In this document: positions 14,787-23,500 of the stretch, piece by piece
Numbering within the stretch: position 1 is the stretch's first letter
How the letters are laid out: the number at the start of each line of letters is the position of its first letter
From: an uncultured Mailhella sp.
Lineage (GTDB): Bacteria > Desulfobacterota > Desulfovibrionia > Desulfovibrionales > Desulfovibrionaceae
DNA length: 35,194 nucleotides
Assembly: GCA_910578585.1 (NCBI GenBank)
Contig: CAJTRG010000015.1
Span: forward strand, 1-35,194
Direction of reading: 5' to 3'
Made by a program: the position numbers and the translations under genes
Notes under the pieces: model-generated
What the model was told of the DNA's origin: nothing
The model's input: the letters and a program-made list of their open reading frames with translations, nothing else
Databases searched by the model: none

Positions 14787-14931
14787 CGTAAAAGTAAAAT
14801 AACATCTTTTTTTCTAATAAACAATATTTTTATTAGGCATTTAAAAAAATTTTTATATTTCTTTTCGACTTTTTACTGTACAAAAAATGGAAAAATGGCT
14901 ATTTTCATTGTGAAACACAAAGGAGACAAGC

Positions 14932-16476
14932 ATGGATGAAGGAAAAACAGAAACTTCATTAAATAAACATATGAGCTCAAATACAGAAACTTTTTCAGAA
15001 AATTTACCAGAAACTTTTTTTGATGAACTCATTATTATTTCTGACAAAAAAGATAGTATTCCTGTGGACTTAAGCTCACTTGATGTCAGTATCCTTTCCT
15101 TTGACGCTCCAGAAAAGGCGCTCTATCATATTTTGACGAAAAAAGAAAATGATCTTGCCTACTGCGCCCTTGTGCTCTGTGATTATCATTTTGGGGATTT
15201 TGACGCTGCTCTCTTAATTTCTCTTTTGCGTATACATCCTTTGGGCCCCCTTTTCCCCCTTGGCATTATTTTCAATATGCCAAAATCTGCCGAAGATTCC
15301 GACCTGCTCGATAAAGAAATAAAAAACCTGAAAATTTTAGGGGCCTCTTTCTTCCTTATTCGTCCTTTCACCTTTCAGGAAATGATGAGCACTTTTAAAG
15401 AGGCATATGAGAAAAACAGCAAGGATATGCAAAAATATTACAATAACTTGCTGGCACTGGAAAAGGCAAATGAAGAAAAACGAGGTCTTTTCATTTCCAA
15501 CTGGGAACAAAAGCTGAATAATTTTGAAAAAGGTTTTATGCGATTTTTCTATACCCCTGACGAAAATGCTCCCTTTGAAGAACAGTTCCAAACAGGAGAA
15601 CAAAAATACCACGACAGACTGTTTGGGCAGGCAACAACCTGTTTTGAACGCTCAAGTTCTCAGGATTCTCCCCATAAATCTGATTCCTTTGTTTATTTGT
15701 ACGGTATTCAAAAAGAACAGGGACAGCCTGAAAAGGGAAAAGCCTATTTGGAAAAGGCAGTACAGTCCTTTATTGAAAACGGCGATTGGGATAAAGTTTC
15801 CAGCAGTACAGAAATTTTCATGGAAGATTTTCCGCAAGAACAAAATCCGCTGTACACAGCTTTGCAGAAAAACTTTGCCCTGACCAATTATTCCACAGTG
15901 AACAGCATCCTTGAAGTTGCTGAAAAAATGCTGCCCACTGACGAAATTGCCAATTTCCTGCTGCAAATAAACGGCACCAAAAAATTTCCTCCTGCCATTG
16001 CGGGATTTCTTGACAAACATAAAGAATTACAACAAGTTATCTTCCAGTCCAATATCAAAGAAATGCTTCTTGACGGCGATGAATACAGAAGAGAACAAGA
16101 ACGCATTCGGGCTATTGCCTATTTGGAACAACAGCGTTTATCCAGAATACGCGGAAATCAGCAAAGTCCGTCTGCCGCGCAAAGAACAGGAACTGCTTCT
16201 TCTGCCGGCGCAAAGCAGGGTACAACGAGTTCCGCACAAAATGCACCGGGCAGCACAAATGCAAAAAGTGCGGCTCAAGCCTCTTTGGCAAATGCCGCCA
16301 AAGCACAGGCAGCGGACAAAGCAAAAGCAGAACGTGCTGAAAATAAAGGTGAACCACAGCTTCGCGAAGTGGAAAACATGCCCACAGTGATGATCTCCGG
16401 CGGCAAAGGCAGATTTTTGGACGATATGATCAATATGGCAAAATATACCAAAAACTTTATCAAAAAGAATAAATAA
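14932..16476 (+). CDS. receiver-like domain protein with helical-repeat middle and Ala-rich linker, function unknown
   Basis: A 514-residue cytoplasmic protein. Residues 32-160 look like a response-regulator receiver: IIISDKKD at strand 1, ALVLCDYHFGDFDA with a possible phospho-acceptor Asp84, and FFLIRPFTFQEMM, where the usual Lys-Pro is Arg144-Pro145. The acidic pair is weak, so it may be a pseudo-receiver. Residues 200-330 resemble TPR-type helical repeats (YLEKAVQSFIENGDWDKVS). Residues 395-455 are an Ala/Ser/Gln-rich linker, and the end is basic (AKYTKNFIKKNK). A strong AAAGGAGA site precedes the ATG. It is divergent from the EAL/HPt operon and 12 bp before the U32 gene, so co-transcription with the latter is likely. 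I do not recognise the family. Confidence 0.8.
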   Translation: MDEGKTETSLNKHMSSNTETFSENLPETFFDELIIISDKKDSIPVDLSSLDVSILSFDAPEKALYHILTKKENDLAYCALVLCDYHFGDFDAALLISLLRIHPLGPLFPLGIIFNMPKSAEDSDLLDKEIKNLKILGASFFLIRPFTFQEMMSTFKEAYEKNSKDMQKYYNNLLALEKANEEKRGLFISNWEQKLNNFEKGFMRFFYTPDENAPFEEQFQTGEQKYHDRLFGQATTCFERSSSQDSPHKSDSFVYLYGIQKEQGQPEKGKAYLEKAVQSFIENGDWDKVSSSTEIFMEDFPQEQNPLYTALQKNFALTNYSTVNSILEVAEKMLPTDEIANFLLQINGTKKFPPAIAGFLDKHKELQQVIFQSNIKEMLLDGDEYRREQERIRAIAYLEQQRLSRIRGNQQSPSAAQRTGTASSAGAKQGTTSSAQNAPGSTNAKSAAQASLANAAKAQAADKAKAERAENKGEPQLREVENMPTVMISGGKGRFLDDMINMAKYTKNFIKKNK

Positions 16477-16488
16477 GAAAGAAAAAAT

Positions 16489-17778
16489 ATGTTAAAAAGA
16501 CCTGAATTACTGATCCCTGCCGGCGGTCCGGAACAGCTGGAAGCGGCTCTTCTTTACGGCGCTGATGCAGTTTATTTAAGCGGCAATGAACTTTCCCTGC
16601 GCGCAAAATGCGATGGCTTCAGCATAGATGAACTCAAAGCGGGCGTTGCAAAAGCCCATGCTGTCAACACAAAAATTTATTATTGCCTCAACGCCATGCC
16701 CTATAACCGTCAGCTGGACGATGTGATAAGCATGCTGAAAATATTGCCTGAAACCGGCGTTGATGCCCTGATTATTGCTGACCCGGGCGTAATTTGGCTG
16801 GCAAAGAAACATTGCCCTGACATGGAAATACACCTTTCCACCCAAGCCCATTCTGTCAATGCAGCAGCTGTGGAATTTTGGAAAGAAGTGGGCGTGCAGC
16901 GGATTAACCTTGCGCGCGAACTCGGTAAAGAAGATATTTCCGAGATGATCAAACGATTCCCTGAGATGGAATTTGAAATTTTTGTGCACGGTGCCATGTG
17001 TCTGGCGATTTCCGGGCATTGCCTCATGTCTGCCTGGGTCAATAAGAGACCTGCCAACCTTGGACAATGCACACAGCCCTGCCGTTTTGAATACCGCGGC
17101 AGACGCTTTAATGAAATATCTCTGACAGTTGAAGAAAAACTCCGTCAGGGCGAAGACTGCTGGGAAATTGAACAGGGAGATCATTTCAGCGCCATTTTTG
17201 CGCCTTCTGATTTATGCCTTGTGCCCTATATGGATGAACTGGTTGCCATGCAGCCCGCTTCCCTCAAAATTGAAGGTCGTACCAAGAGCCCCTCATACGT
17301 TGCGCAAGTTACGGACATCTACAGAACTGCCCTTGATATTGCCTGCATCAAACAAGGGATCGAGCCAAAATTTACACCAAAACGGCAGGACATTGATAAA
17401 GAAGAATTTATGCTGGAACTTTTCAACAGCTCCGGCAAAAATCCCCGTCCGCTGACAACCGGTTTTTACCTTCCCGAACGGCAGGACAGAAAAGCTCCAG
17501 AAAACTATGTTCCCCGCCCTATTGTGGCAAAACTCGTCAAACAGATTAAACCCAATTTCTATGAAGTGGACGTTCGAAGCACCTGGCATAAGGATAAAGA
17601 TGCTTCATTCCTCCTGCCCTGCATGGAACGGCCGACTGTTCCCAGCGCAAAATACACCCTCTACAACCACGCCCAAAACGAAGCAGACACCCTGCACCCC
17701 GGCCTCAGGGGCTATATCCAGCTGGAAGAAGGCACTCTGCCTGAAACACTTCCCGAAAATATCTTCATCCGCGCGTAA
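16489..17778 (+). CDS. peptidase U32 family protein, TrhP (YegQ)-like tRNA hydroxylation protein
   Basis: A 429-residue U32 protein. Characterised relatives TrhP/YegQ and RlhA are not peptidases. They carry an Fe-S cluster and, using prephenate-derived chemistry, hydroxylate uridine 34 of tRNA (TrhP) or 23S rRNA (RlhA). The family core is plain: LLIPAGGPEQLEAALLYGAD at the N-terminus, and EIFVHGAMCLAISGHCLMS (Cys171, Cys178) then NLGQCTQPCRFEYRGR (Cys194, Cys198). SLKIEGRTKSPSYVAQVT is the next conserved block. Length is close to TrhP, though the C-terminal domain is slightly short. The ribosome site is weak and the gene lies 12 bp after the receiver-like gene. TrhP-like is favoured over RlhA by length. 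Confidence 0.87.
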   Translation: MLKRPELLIPAGGPEQLEAALLYGADAVYLSGNELSLRAKCDGFSIDELKAGVAKAHAVNTKIYYCLNAMPYNRQLDDVISMLKILPETGVDALIIADPGVIWLAKKHCPDMEIHLSTQAHSVNAAAVEFWKEVGVQRINLARELGKEDISEMIKRFPEMEFEIFVHGAMCLAISGHCLMSAWVNKRPANLGQCTQPCRFEYRGRRFNEISLTVEEKLRQGEDCWEIEQGDHFSAIFAPSDLCLVPYMDELVAMQPASLKIEGRTKSPSYVAQVTDIYRTALDIACIKQGIEPKFTPKRQDIDKEEFMLELFNSSGKNPRPLTTGFYLPERQDRKAPENYVPRPIVAKLVKQIKPNFYEVDVRSTWHKDKDASFLLPCMERPTVPSAKYTLYNHAQNEADTLHPGLRGYIQLEEGTLPETLPENIFIRA

Positions 17779-17798
17779 GAGAAAATACGAGGAATACT

Positions 17799-18359
17799 AT
17801 GAAACCTGTTGCCAATATTTTTGCAGGCGTGAACGGAGCCGGGAAAACGACGCTGTACTATAATGCCTTGGAAAAAATGATCAATCTTGGCTATAGAATC
17901 AATATTGATGAAATAACTCAAAGTATCGGCGACTGGCGTGATAATACCACACAGATACGAGCTTCCCGAATTGCCATAAAAATGCGGAAAATGTATGTGC
18001 AAAACCGGAACAATTTCAATCTGGAAACAACGCTTTGCGGCCACGCTATTTTGAATTTCTTTAAAGAGTTAAAAGAAAAAGAGTACATAATTGTTCTCTA
18101 TTATATTGCGCTGGACAGTGTTGAAACAGCAAAAGAAAGAGTCCTGATACGCGTGAATAAAGGCGGCCATGGTATAGAACCTGCTGTTATTCAAAAAAGA
18201 TTTTATGAAAGCCAGAAGAATTTATTAAAAATAATGCCCTTATGCGATGAAATCTATTTCTATGATAACAGTAAATACTTTGTCAAAGCAGCAGAAATAA
18301 AAGAAAATACAGTGCAGATTTTTGAAGATATAGCGTATATTACAAAAATATTAAAGTAA
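17799..18359 (+). CDS. zeta-toxin-like P-loop kinase, orphan
   Basis: A 186-residue P-loop kinase of the zeta toxin/AAA-type family. Walker A is GVNGAGKTT (10-18). Asp37-Glu38 (INIDE), Glu76 (NLETTL), Arg114 and Arg118, and the GGH motif (122-124, KGGHGIEPAVIQKRF) with Arg134 follow in the order seen in zeta proteins. Zeta toxins phosphorylate UDP-N-acetylglucosamine and so block wall synthesis. Many small chromosomal homologues have no proven substrate. No epsilon-like antitoxin frame is present on either side, and it sits 20 bp after the U32 gene with its own GAGG site. It looks more AT-rich than the U32 gene and is followed by the second 42-bp repeat copy, which hints at acquisition by transfer. 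Confidence 0.83.
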   Translation: MKPVANIFAGVNGAGKTTLYYNALEKMINLGYRINIDEITQSIGDWRDNTTQIRASRIAIKMRKMYVQNRNNFNLETTLCGHAILNFFKELKEKEYIIVLYYIALDSVETAKERVLIRVNKGGHGIEPAVIQKRFYESQKNLLKIMPLCDEIYFYDNSKYFVKAAEIKENTVQIFEDIAYITKILK

Positions 18360-18673
18360 AACACCACCTTTTCTTTTTATGGGGAAAATGATTAACTCTG
18401 CTGTCTTTATTCGTAGTTTCCTGCGTCACAACGACTAAAGCTCCCCTATTCCTCCTCATTGTTTGTTTTTATTTCATAAAAACAAGAATTTCCCAGGATA
18501 ATATTTGCTATTAACTAACATTAAAGATAACGCTCTAGAACCTTATTGGTTTACAATACTCTCTCTTTCCTAAAATTATTTCCTCGGCTTTCCTTGACGA
18601 AGTGCCGTATTAGAGAGTAAATTGGAAGAACTAAGCAGATATTTATTTTCACCATATAACAAGTGAGGGGAGT
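18360..18673. repeat. 314-bp intergenic gap with dispersed 42-bp repeat (copy B, 18400-18441)
   Basis: No gene is seen here. Bases 18400-18441 match 5279-5320 at 40 of 42 positions in the same orientation. A 9-bp inverted repeat at 18463-18471/18477-18485 follows it without a T-run. TACTCTCT (18557-18564) is the complement of AGAGAGTA (18612-18619), bracketing the promoter listed next. The rest holds nothing recognisable. Confidence 0.65.
18594..18623 (+). promoter_or_regulatory. promoter of the CBS-M23 unit
   Basis: TTGACG (18594-18599), an 18-bp spacer and TAAATT (18618-18623), about 50 bp before the CBS gene. One arm of a possible 8-bp inverted repeat overlaps the -10. Confidence 0.55.
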
Positions 18674-19102
18674 ATGTTAACAGTACAAAATTATATGACA
18701 GACAGCGTCTATACCATTAAGCCTACAGACACCTTGCACGACGTCAAACAGCTTATGGAAACAGCACAAATCCGCCATGCTCCTGTGACCAATTCTGAAG
18801 GACGTTTTTGCGGACTTGTTACCCAAAGAGATATCCTGAAACATACCATTTCCCAGCTTGCCGACATTGACGAACAAACCAAAAATGAAATCAATCAAGC
18901 CATTTTAGTCAAAGATATTATGCAGGAAGATGTGATTTGCGGAACCCCTGAACTTTCCATTATTGAAGCAGGAAAGCTTTTGCTTGATTTGAAATATGGC
19001 TGTCTGCCTATTGTGGTGGGCGATATTCTGGTAGGAATTTTAACAGAAGCGGATTTTATTAAAATTGCCCTTTCTTTACTTACTCCTGAGGAGGACGACT
19101 AA
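18674..19102 (+). CDS. CBS-domain pair protein
   Basis: A 142-residue protein that is nothing but two CBS domains forming one Bateman module. The first is about 1-57 (VQNYMTDSVYTIKPTDTLHD, then GRFCGLVTQRDIL). The second is about 75-138 (VKDIMQEDVICGTPELSI, then GILTEADFIKIAL). Such modules bind adenine nucleotides or related ligands and regulate partners. No effector domain is attached. The ribosome site GAGGGG is strong. Three bases separate its stop from the M23 peptidase start, so the two are co-transcribed and a regulatory link is possible. The ligand cannot be told from sequence. Confidence 0.92.
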   Translation: MLTVQNYMTDSVYTIKPTDTLHDVKQLMETAQIRHAPVTNSEGRFCGLVTQRDILKHTISQLADIDEQTKNEINQAILVKDIMQEDVICGTPELSIIEAGKLLLDLKYGCLPIVVGDILVGILTEADFIKIALSLLTPEEDD

Positions 19103-19105
19103 TAT

Positions 19106-20431
19106 ATGCTTAAATCAAAATTAAGCACACTTTTAACCCTTATTGCCCTTGCTGTTACTGTGCTTTTCGGCTACCTCTTTTTGCGGGATTTACAGGGCCC
19201 AAGCCTTAGTTTCAGCGTTGATGATCTTGAGCTTGGGCAAAAAATCGGGCCTCGCAAAGAAATCAAAGTCCTTGCAGGAGATACTTCCGGCGTGCGCAAG
19301 ATTAAAGTTTCTGTGAAGCGCGGCAGCAAAACCCTTGAGCTCTACGAAAAAACTTTTCTTGATACGCCTAAAACCACGGAATACAGCTTTACTTTAGAAG
19401 ACGCCAAACTGCCCGAAGGTGCGTTTACGCTTATTGTTTCTGCCCACGACGCCTCCTTTGCCGGCTTCAATAAAGGCAACGGCACCACCAAAGAAATCCA
19501 GCTGACTATGGATAATAAACAGCCCCGCATCATTGTGGAAACAACGCCTCCGGGCATCCACCGCGGCGGCTCTGCCCTTATTGTGTATAAAGTTTCAGAA
19601 GAAGTTAAGAAAACAGGTGTTTATGTAAACACATATTTCTTCCCGGCTTATCTGCAAAAAGAAAATACCTATGCCTGTCTGTTTGCCTTTCCGGAATCCA
19701 TACCCGGCTCTGAATATTTCCCCCAAATCATGGCAGAAGATACAGCCGGAAATATCACCGAAAGCCGCCTCATTGTGAATGCTGTCAACAGAAATTATCC
19801 CAGCGATAAAGTAAATATCAGCGATAAATTCCTTGATCTCAAGGCAGAAGAACTGCAAAAAATTGTGCCTTATAAAGACACCACCCTGGAACGCTATTTG
19901 GAAGCAAACGGCAAAGTCCGCCTTGAAAACGACAAACTTATTCACACAGTCTGCATTGACAAAAGCACGCCCAAGCCAAAATGGGAAGGGGATTTCAAAA
20001 TTCTGCCCCGTTCTGCGGTCAAAGCGCAATTTGGCGACAGAAGAACCTATTATCTCAATGATAAGGAAATCGATAAGCAAGTCCACTTAGGCTATGATTT
20101 TGCCTCTGTGGCTCACGATACCATCCCTGCCGGCAACCACGGCACCGTTGTTTTCGCCGGCTATAACGGCATTTACGGAAATCTTGTTATTCTGGAACAC
20201 GGTCTTGGCCTCAACTCCATTTACTCCCACCTGTCAGAAATCTTTGTCAATGAAGGTGATGTGGTGGAAAAGGGGCAAGAGCTTGGGCTCACCGGCACAA
20301 CAGGACTTGCCGTGGGCGACCATGTGCATTTTGGAGTCTATGTGGGCGGTATTGCCGTGCAGCCAAAGGAATGGATTGACCCAAAATGGATACGCAATAA
20401 TATCAGTTCAAGGCTTGTCAAAGCGAAATAA
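19106..20431 (+). CDS. membrane-anchored M23 (LytM-type) murein endopeptidase
   Basis: A 441-residue periplasmic protein. A single N-terminal membrane anchor (about 8-29, LLTLIALAVTVLFGYLF) is followed by a beta-rich extracytoplasmic region with Ig-like character (about 30-235). The C-terminal LytM domain has the zinc ligands His327 and Asp331 (VHLGYD) and His406-x-His408 (DHVHFG), so it should be an active peptidoglycan DD-endopeptidase, not a degenerate EnvC/NlpD activator. GAGGAG lies ahead of the ATG. It directly follows the CBS gene. A putative promoter for the next gene lies within its 3' end. Confidence 0.92.
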   Translation: MLKSKLSTLLTLIALAVTVLFGYLFLRDLQGPSLSFSVDDLELGQKIGPRKEIKVLAGDTSGVRKIKVSVKRGSKTLELYEKTFLDTPKTTEYSFTLEDAKLPEGAFTLIVSAHDASFAGFNKGNGTTKEIQLTMDNKQPRIIVETTPPGIHRGGSALIVYKVSEEVKKTGVYVNTYFFPAYLQKENTYACLFAFPESIPGSEYFPQIMAEDTAGNITESRLIVNAVNRNYPSDKVNISDKFLDLKAEELQKIVPYKDTTLERYLEANGKVRLENDKLIHTVCIDKSTPKPKWEGDFKILPRSAVKAQFGDRRTYYLNDKEIDKQVHLGYDFASVAHDTIPAGNHGTVVFAGYNGIYGNLVILEHGLGLNSIYSHLSEIFVNEGDVVEKGQELGLTGTTGLAVGDHVHFGVYVGGIAVQPKEWIDPKWIRNNISSRLVKAK

Positions 20432-20442
20432 AATCTTACTAT
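20415..20442 (+). promoter_or_regulatory. possible promoter of the FAD/Fe-S dehydrogenase
   Basis: TTGTCA (20415-20420), 16 bp, TACTAT (20437-20442), overlapping the end of the M23 gene. An 8-bp inverted repeat (20444-20451/20458-20465) with no T-run follows and would lie at the start of the leader. Both are tentative. Confidence 0.35.
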
Positions 20443-20512
20443 AAATACAATGCATGAATTGTATTGCTAAACAGCTGCCCTCAATTGGCGCAACAAAATA
20501 AGGAGTTTTTCC

Positions 20513-23500
20513 ATGGCTCATAAAGGCCCACACGTTTCAATCTCTGCTGCTTTTGTGGTAAACCGAATTTTACGTATCAATCTCGATGAATTTGAGAGTT
20601 GGCCAACAGCAGTGCAGCAGCTGGCAAGCCAAATTGCAGAAGAATTATTCCTTGTTGCATACAATCCCTTTATTTCAGCACAAACCGTAAAGAATAGCGT
20701 GGATGAACGCTTTGAACGCGAATCCCACGCCCTTGCCCATGTCTACGTCACCGCAATCAGCGAAGGCATGACCATGTTTTGGAGCGCCCACGATGCCGAA
20801 GTCAGCTTCCGCAAGGAATTGGTGGAACGCCTTGGCGAACTCATGCCCAAGGAATGCATTATCACCCGCCCCGGCGCGCTGGTTGAAACCAGTACTGACG
20901 CCACTGACCTGAGAATGGAATTGCCTCTCTTAGTGGTTGAACCTGATAATATTGACCATATTATTAAACTCGTGCACCTTGCCAATGAAATGAAGTTTGC
21001 CCTGATCCCAAGGGGCGGCGGCTCCGGCATGACCGGCGGAGCTGTGCCCGCGCGCAAACGAAGCGTTATTGTCAATATGACCCGCCTCACGAAAACAGAA
21101 GTAGATGTGCAAAACAAAACCATGCTTTGTGAAGCCGGTGTTATTACACAGGATGCAATCAATAAAGCAGCTGAATATAAATTGCTCTTCACCGTTGACC
21201 CTGCTTCTAAAACAGCTTCTTCCATAGGCGGAAATATTGCGGAAAACTCCGGCGGGCCTTTCTGTTTTGAATACGGAACAACGCTAGATAATTTGCTTTC
21301 ATGGCGTATGGTCACCCCTACCGGCGAACTCATCCGCATTGAGCGTGTCTGCCACCCGCACCACAAAATTTTGGAAACGGAAATCGCCACCTTTGAAGTT
21401 CGTGACGATGACTCCGGCGGACTTCGCAGCGTGATTGAACTTCGCGGCGATGAAATCCGTCTCCCCGGCCTTGGCAAAGACGTAACCAATAAAGTGCTCG
21501 GCGGCCTGCCCGGTATGCAGAAAGAAGGTGTGGACGGGCTGATTATTGATGCTGTGTTCACCTTGCATGATCAGCCAAAATATTCCCGTGTGCTTGCCCT
21601 TGAATTCTTTGGCCGAAGCATGAAACCAGCGGCAGAACTTATCAATAAAATTGTGGAGCTTCGCAACAGAATACGCAATGAAGGCGATTATGTGCGTGTT
21701 TCCGCGCTGGAAGAATTTAACGTAAAATACGTACAAGCTATTGAATATAAAAGAAAATCTCCACGCCACGAAGGCGACCCCATTTCTGTTATCATTGTGC
21801 AGGTGGACGGCAACGACGAGGCGCTCCTTGACGACAGCGTCAAAGAAATTCTCGCTCTTGTGGGCAACAATGAATATATCTATGCCGCCCTTGCCAAAGA
21901 CAAGAAAGAAAGTGAACTGTTCTGGGAAGACCGGCATAAATTGTCCGCCATTGCAAAGCGTACGTCCGGCTTTAAAATGAACGAAGACGTGGTTATCCCC
22001 ATGCCTAAAATTCCTGATTTTGCCCATTTTCTTGAACTTCTCAATCTGGAAATGGCTGGCAAAGCCTATCGCTATGCTTTGCAGGAAGTGGGACGCTTGC
22101 AGGGATTTCCTATGCAGGACACGGAATTCAACAAAGAATTTTCCTATGCCTCTAAAATTGCCGGCGCCGAAGACAGTATCTTTGAAAAAAGTGAAATTGA
22201 AGTCAGCGATGATGAGCTGATTATGCGCGCAACACTCTTTGTTGACTCCCTCGGCGAAACCTATCCGCGCCTTCGGGAAAAAATTCAGGCAATTTCCCAA
22301 TATATGCGCAAAAGCCGCATCATTATCGCCAGCCACATGCACGCCGGCGACGGCAACTGCCACGTCAATATTCCTGTGAACTCCAACGACCCCCATATGA
22401 TGGAAAATGCTGAAGAAGCCGTGCTTAAAGTTATGGAAATGGCGAAAAAAATGGGCGGTGCTGTTTCCGGGGAACACGGCATAGGCATTACCAAAATCAG
22501 CTTCCTGGAACGCAATAAAATCAAGGCACTGCGCGCTTTCAAGGAACGCGTTGACCCAAGAGAAATTTTGAACCCCGGCAAGCTCGTGCAGCAGGAACTG
22601 CCTGTTCGTCCCTTCACCTTCTCTTTCAACCGTTTGATTGAAGATATTAGAGAAAGCGGTCTGGCAGATAAGGAACGTTTCATTGAACTCCTCAGCACCG
22701 TGCAGGCCTGCACCCGCTGCGGCAAGTGCAAGCAGGTTTGCCCCATGGTTTACCCTGAACGCTCCTATCAATACCACCCCCGCAACAAGAACATGATTTT
22801 GGGCGCTATTACCGAAGCCATCTATTATACACAGGCAACCAAGGGCAAAATCGACAACAGCCTTTTGGAAGAACTGCGCTTCATGGTGGAACACTGCACA
22901 GGCTGCGGACGCTGCACTTCTGTTTGCCCAGTTAAAATTGAGTCTGCAAAGGTTGCCCTTGCCATGCTTGCTTTCCTCAAAGAAGAAGGCATGGGCGGTC
23001 ACCCCATTAAAAGCTCTGTTTTGAACTGGCTTTCCGGCAATCCTCAGTCCCGTATTCCCGCCATGGCAAAGGCGGCGGCTGTTGGCCAAAAGGTCGGCAA
23101 TACCGTGCTTGGCTTTGTGCCCAAGATGTGGCGCGACCGCTTTGAAAGCCCGCTCTTCTCCGGCAAGGGGCCAAACCTTGGCATGCACAGCATGTATAAT
23201 GAACTGAACCTTGAAAAGGGCGGCTACTTTGTCCCGCAAGCTAAATTTGAAGAATTAAAACAATCAGATAACGGCATTGAGGCTGTGCTCTATTTCCCCG
23301 GCTGCGGCGGCTCATTGTTCTACCGCAAAATCGGGCTGGCAACCCTCAATCTGCTGACTCAGGCCAATATCCCCGTACTGGTGCCGGAACAGCATCTTTG
23401 CTGCGGCTATCCGCTCCTTTCTTCCGGGGCCGACGGCAACTATAAAGACAACCTCGCCAAAAACCAGGAATACCTTGCTAATCTGATTAAAGCAGCCGAA

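Noticed and set aside
14734..14805. Longer start of the EAL response regulator at 14805
   Set aside because: The extension would translate the TA tract (Tyr-Ile repeats) ahead of a typical REC start and lacks a better ribosome site.
5279..18441. The two 42-bp repeats as ends of one 13-kb island
   Set aside because: The interval holds housekeeping genes such as dapA and nrnA with ordinary composition, and the flanks of the two copies do not match further. A dispersed small repeat is the simpler reading.
21299..23239. 646-residue open frame on the - strand inside the FAD/Fe-S dehydrogenase
   Set aside because: It is antisense to a gene with complete, recognisable domains. Its His/Phe/Ala-rich composition is what the reverse complement of those codons gives, and no family motif is seen.
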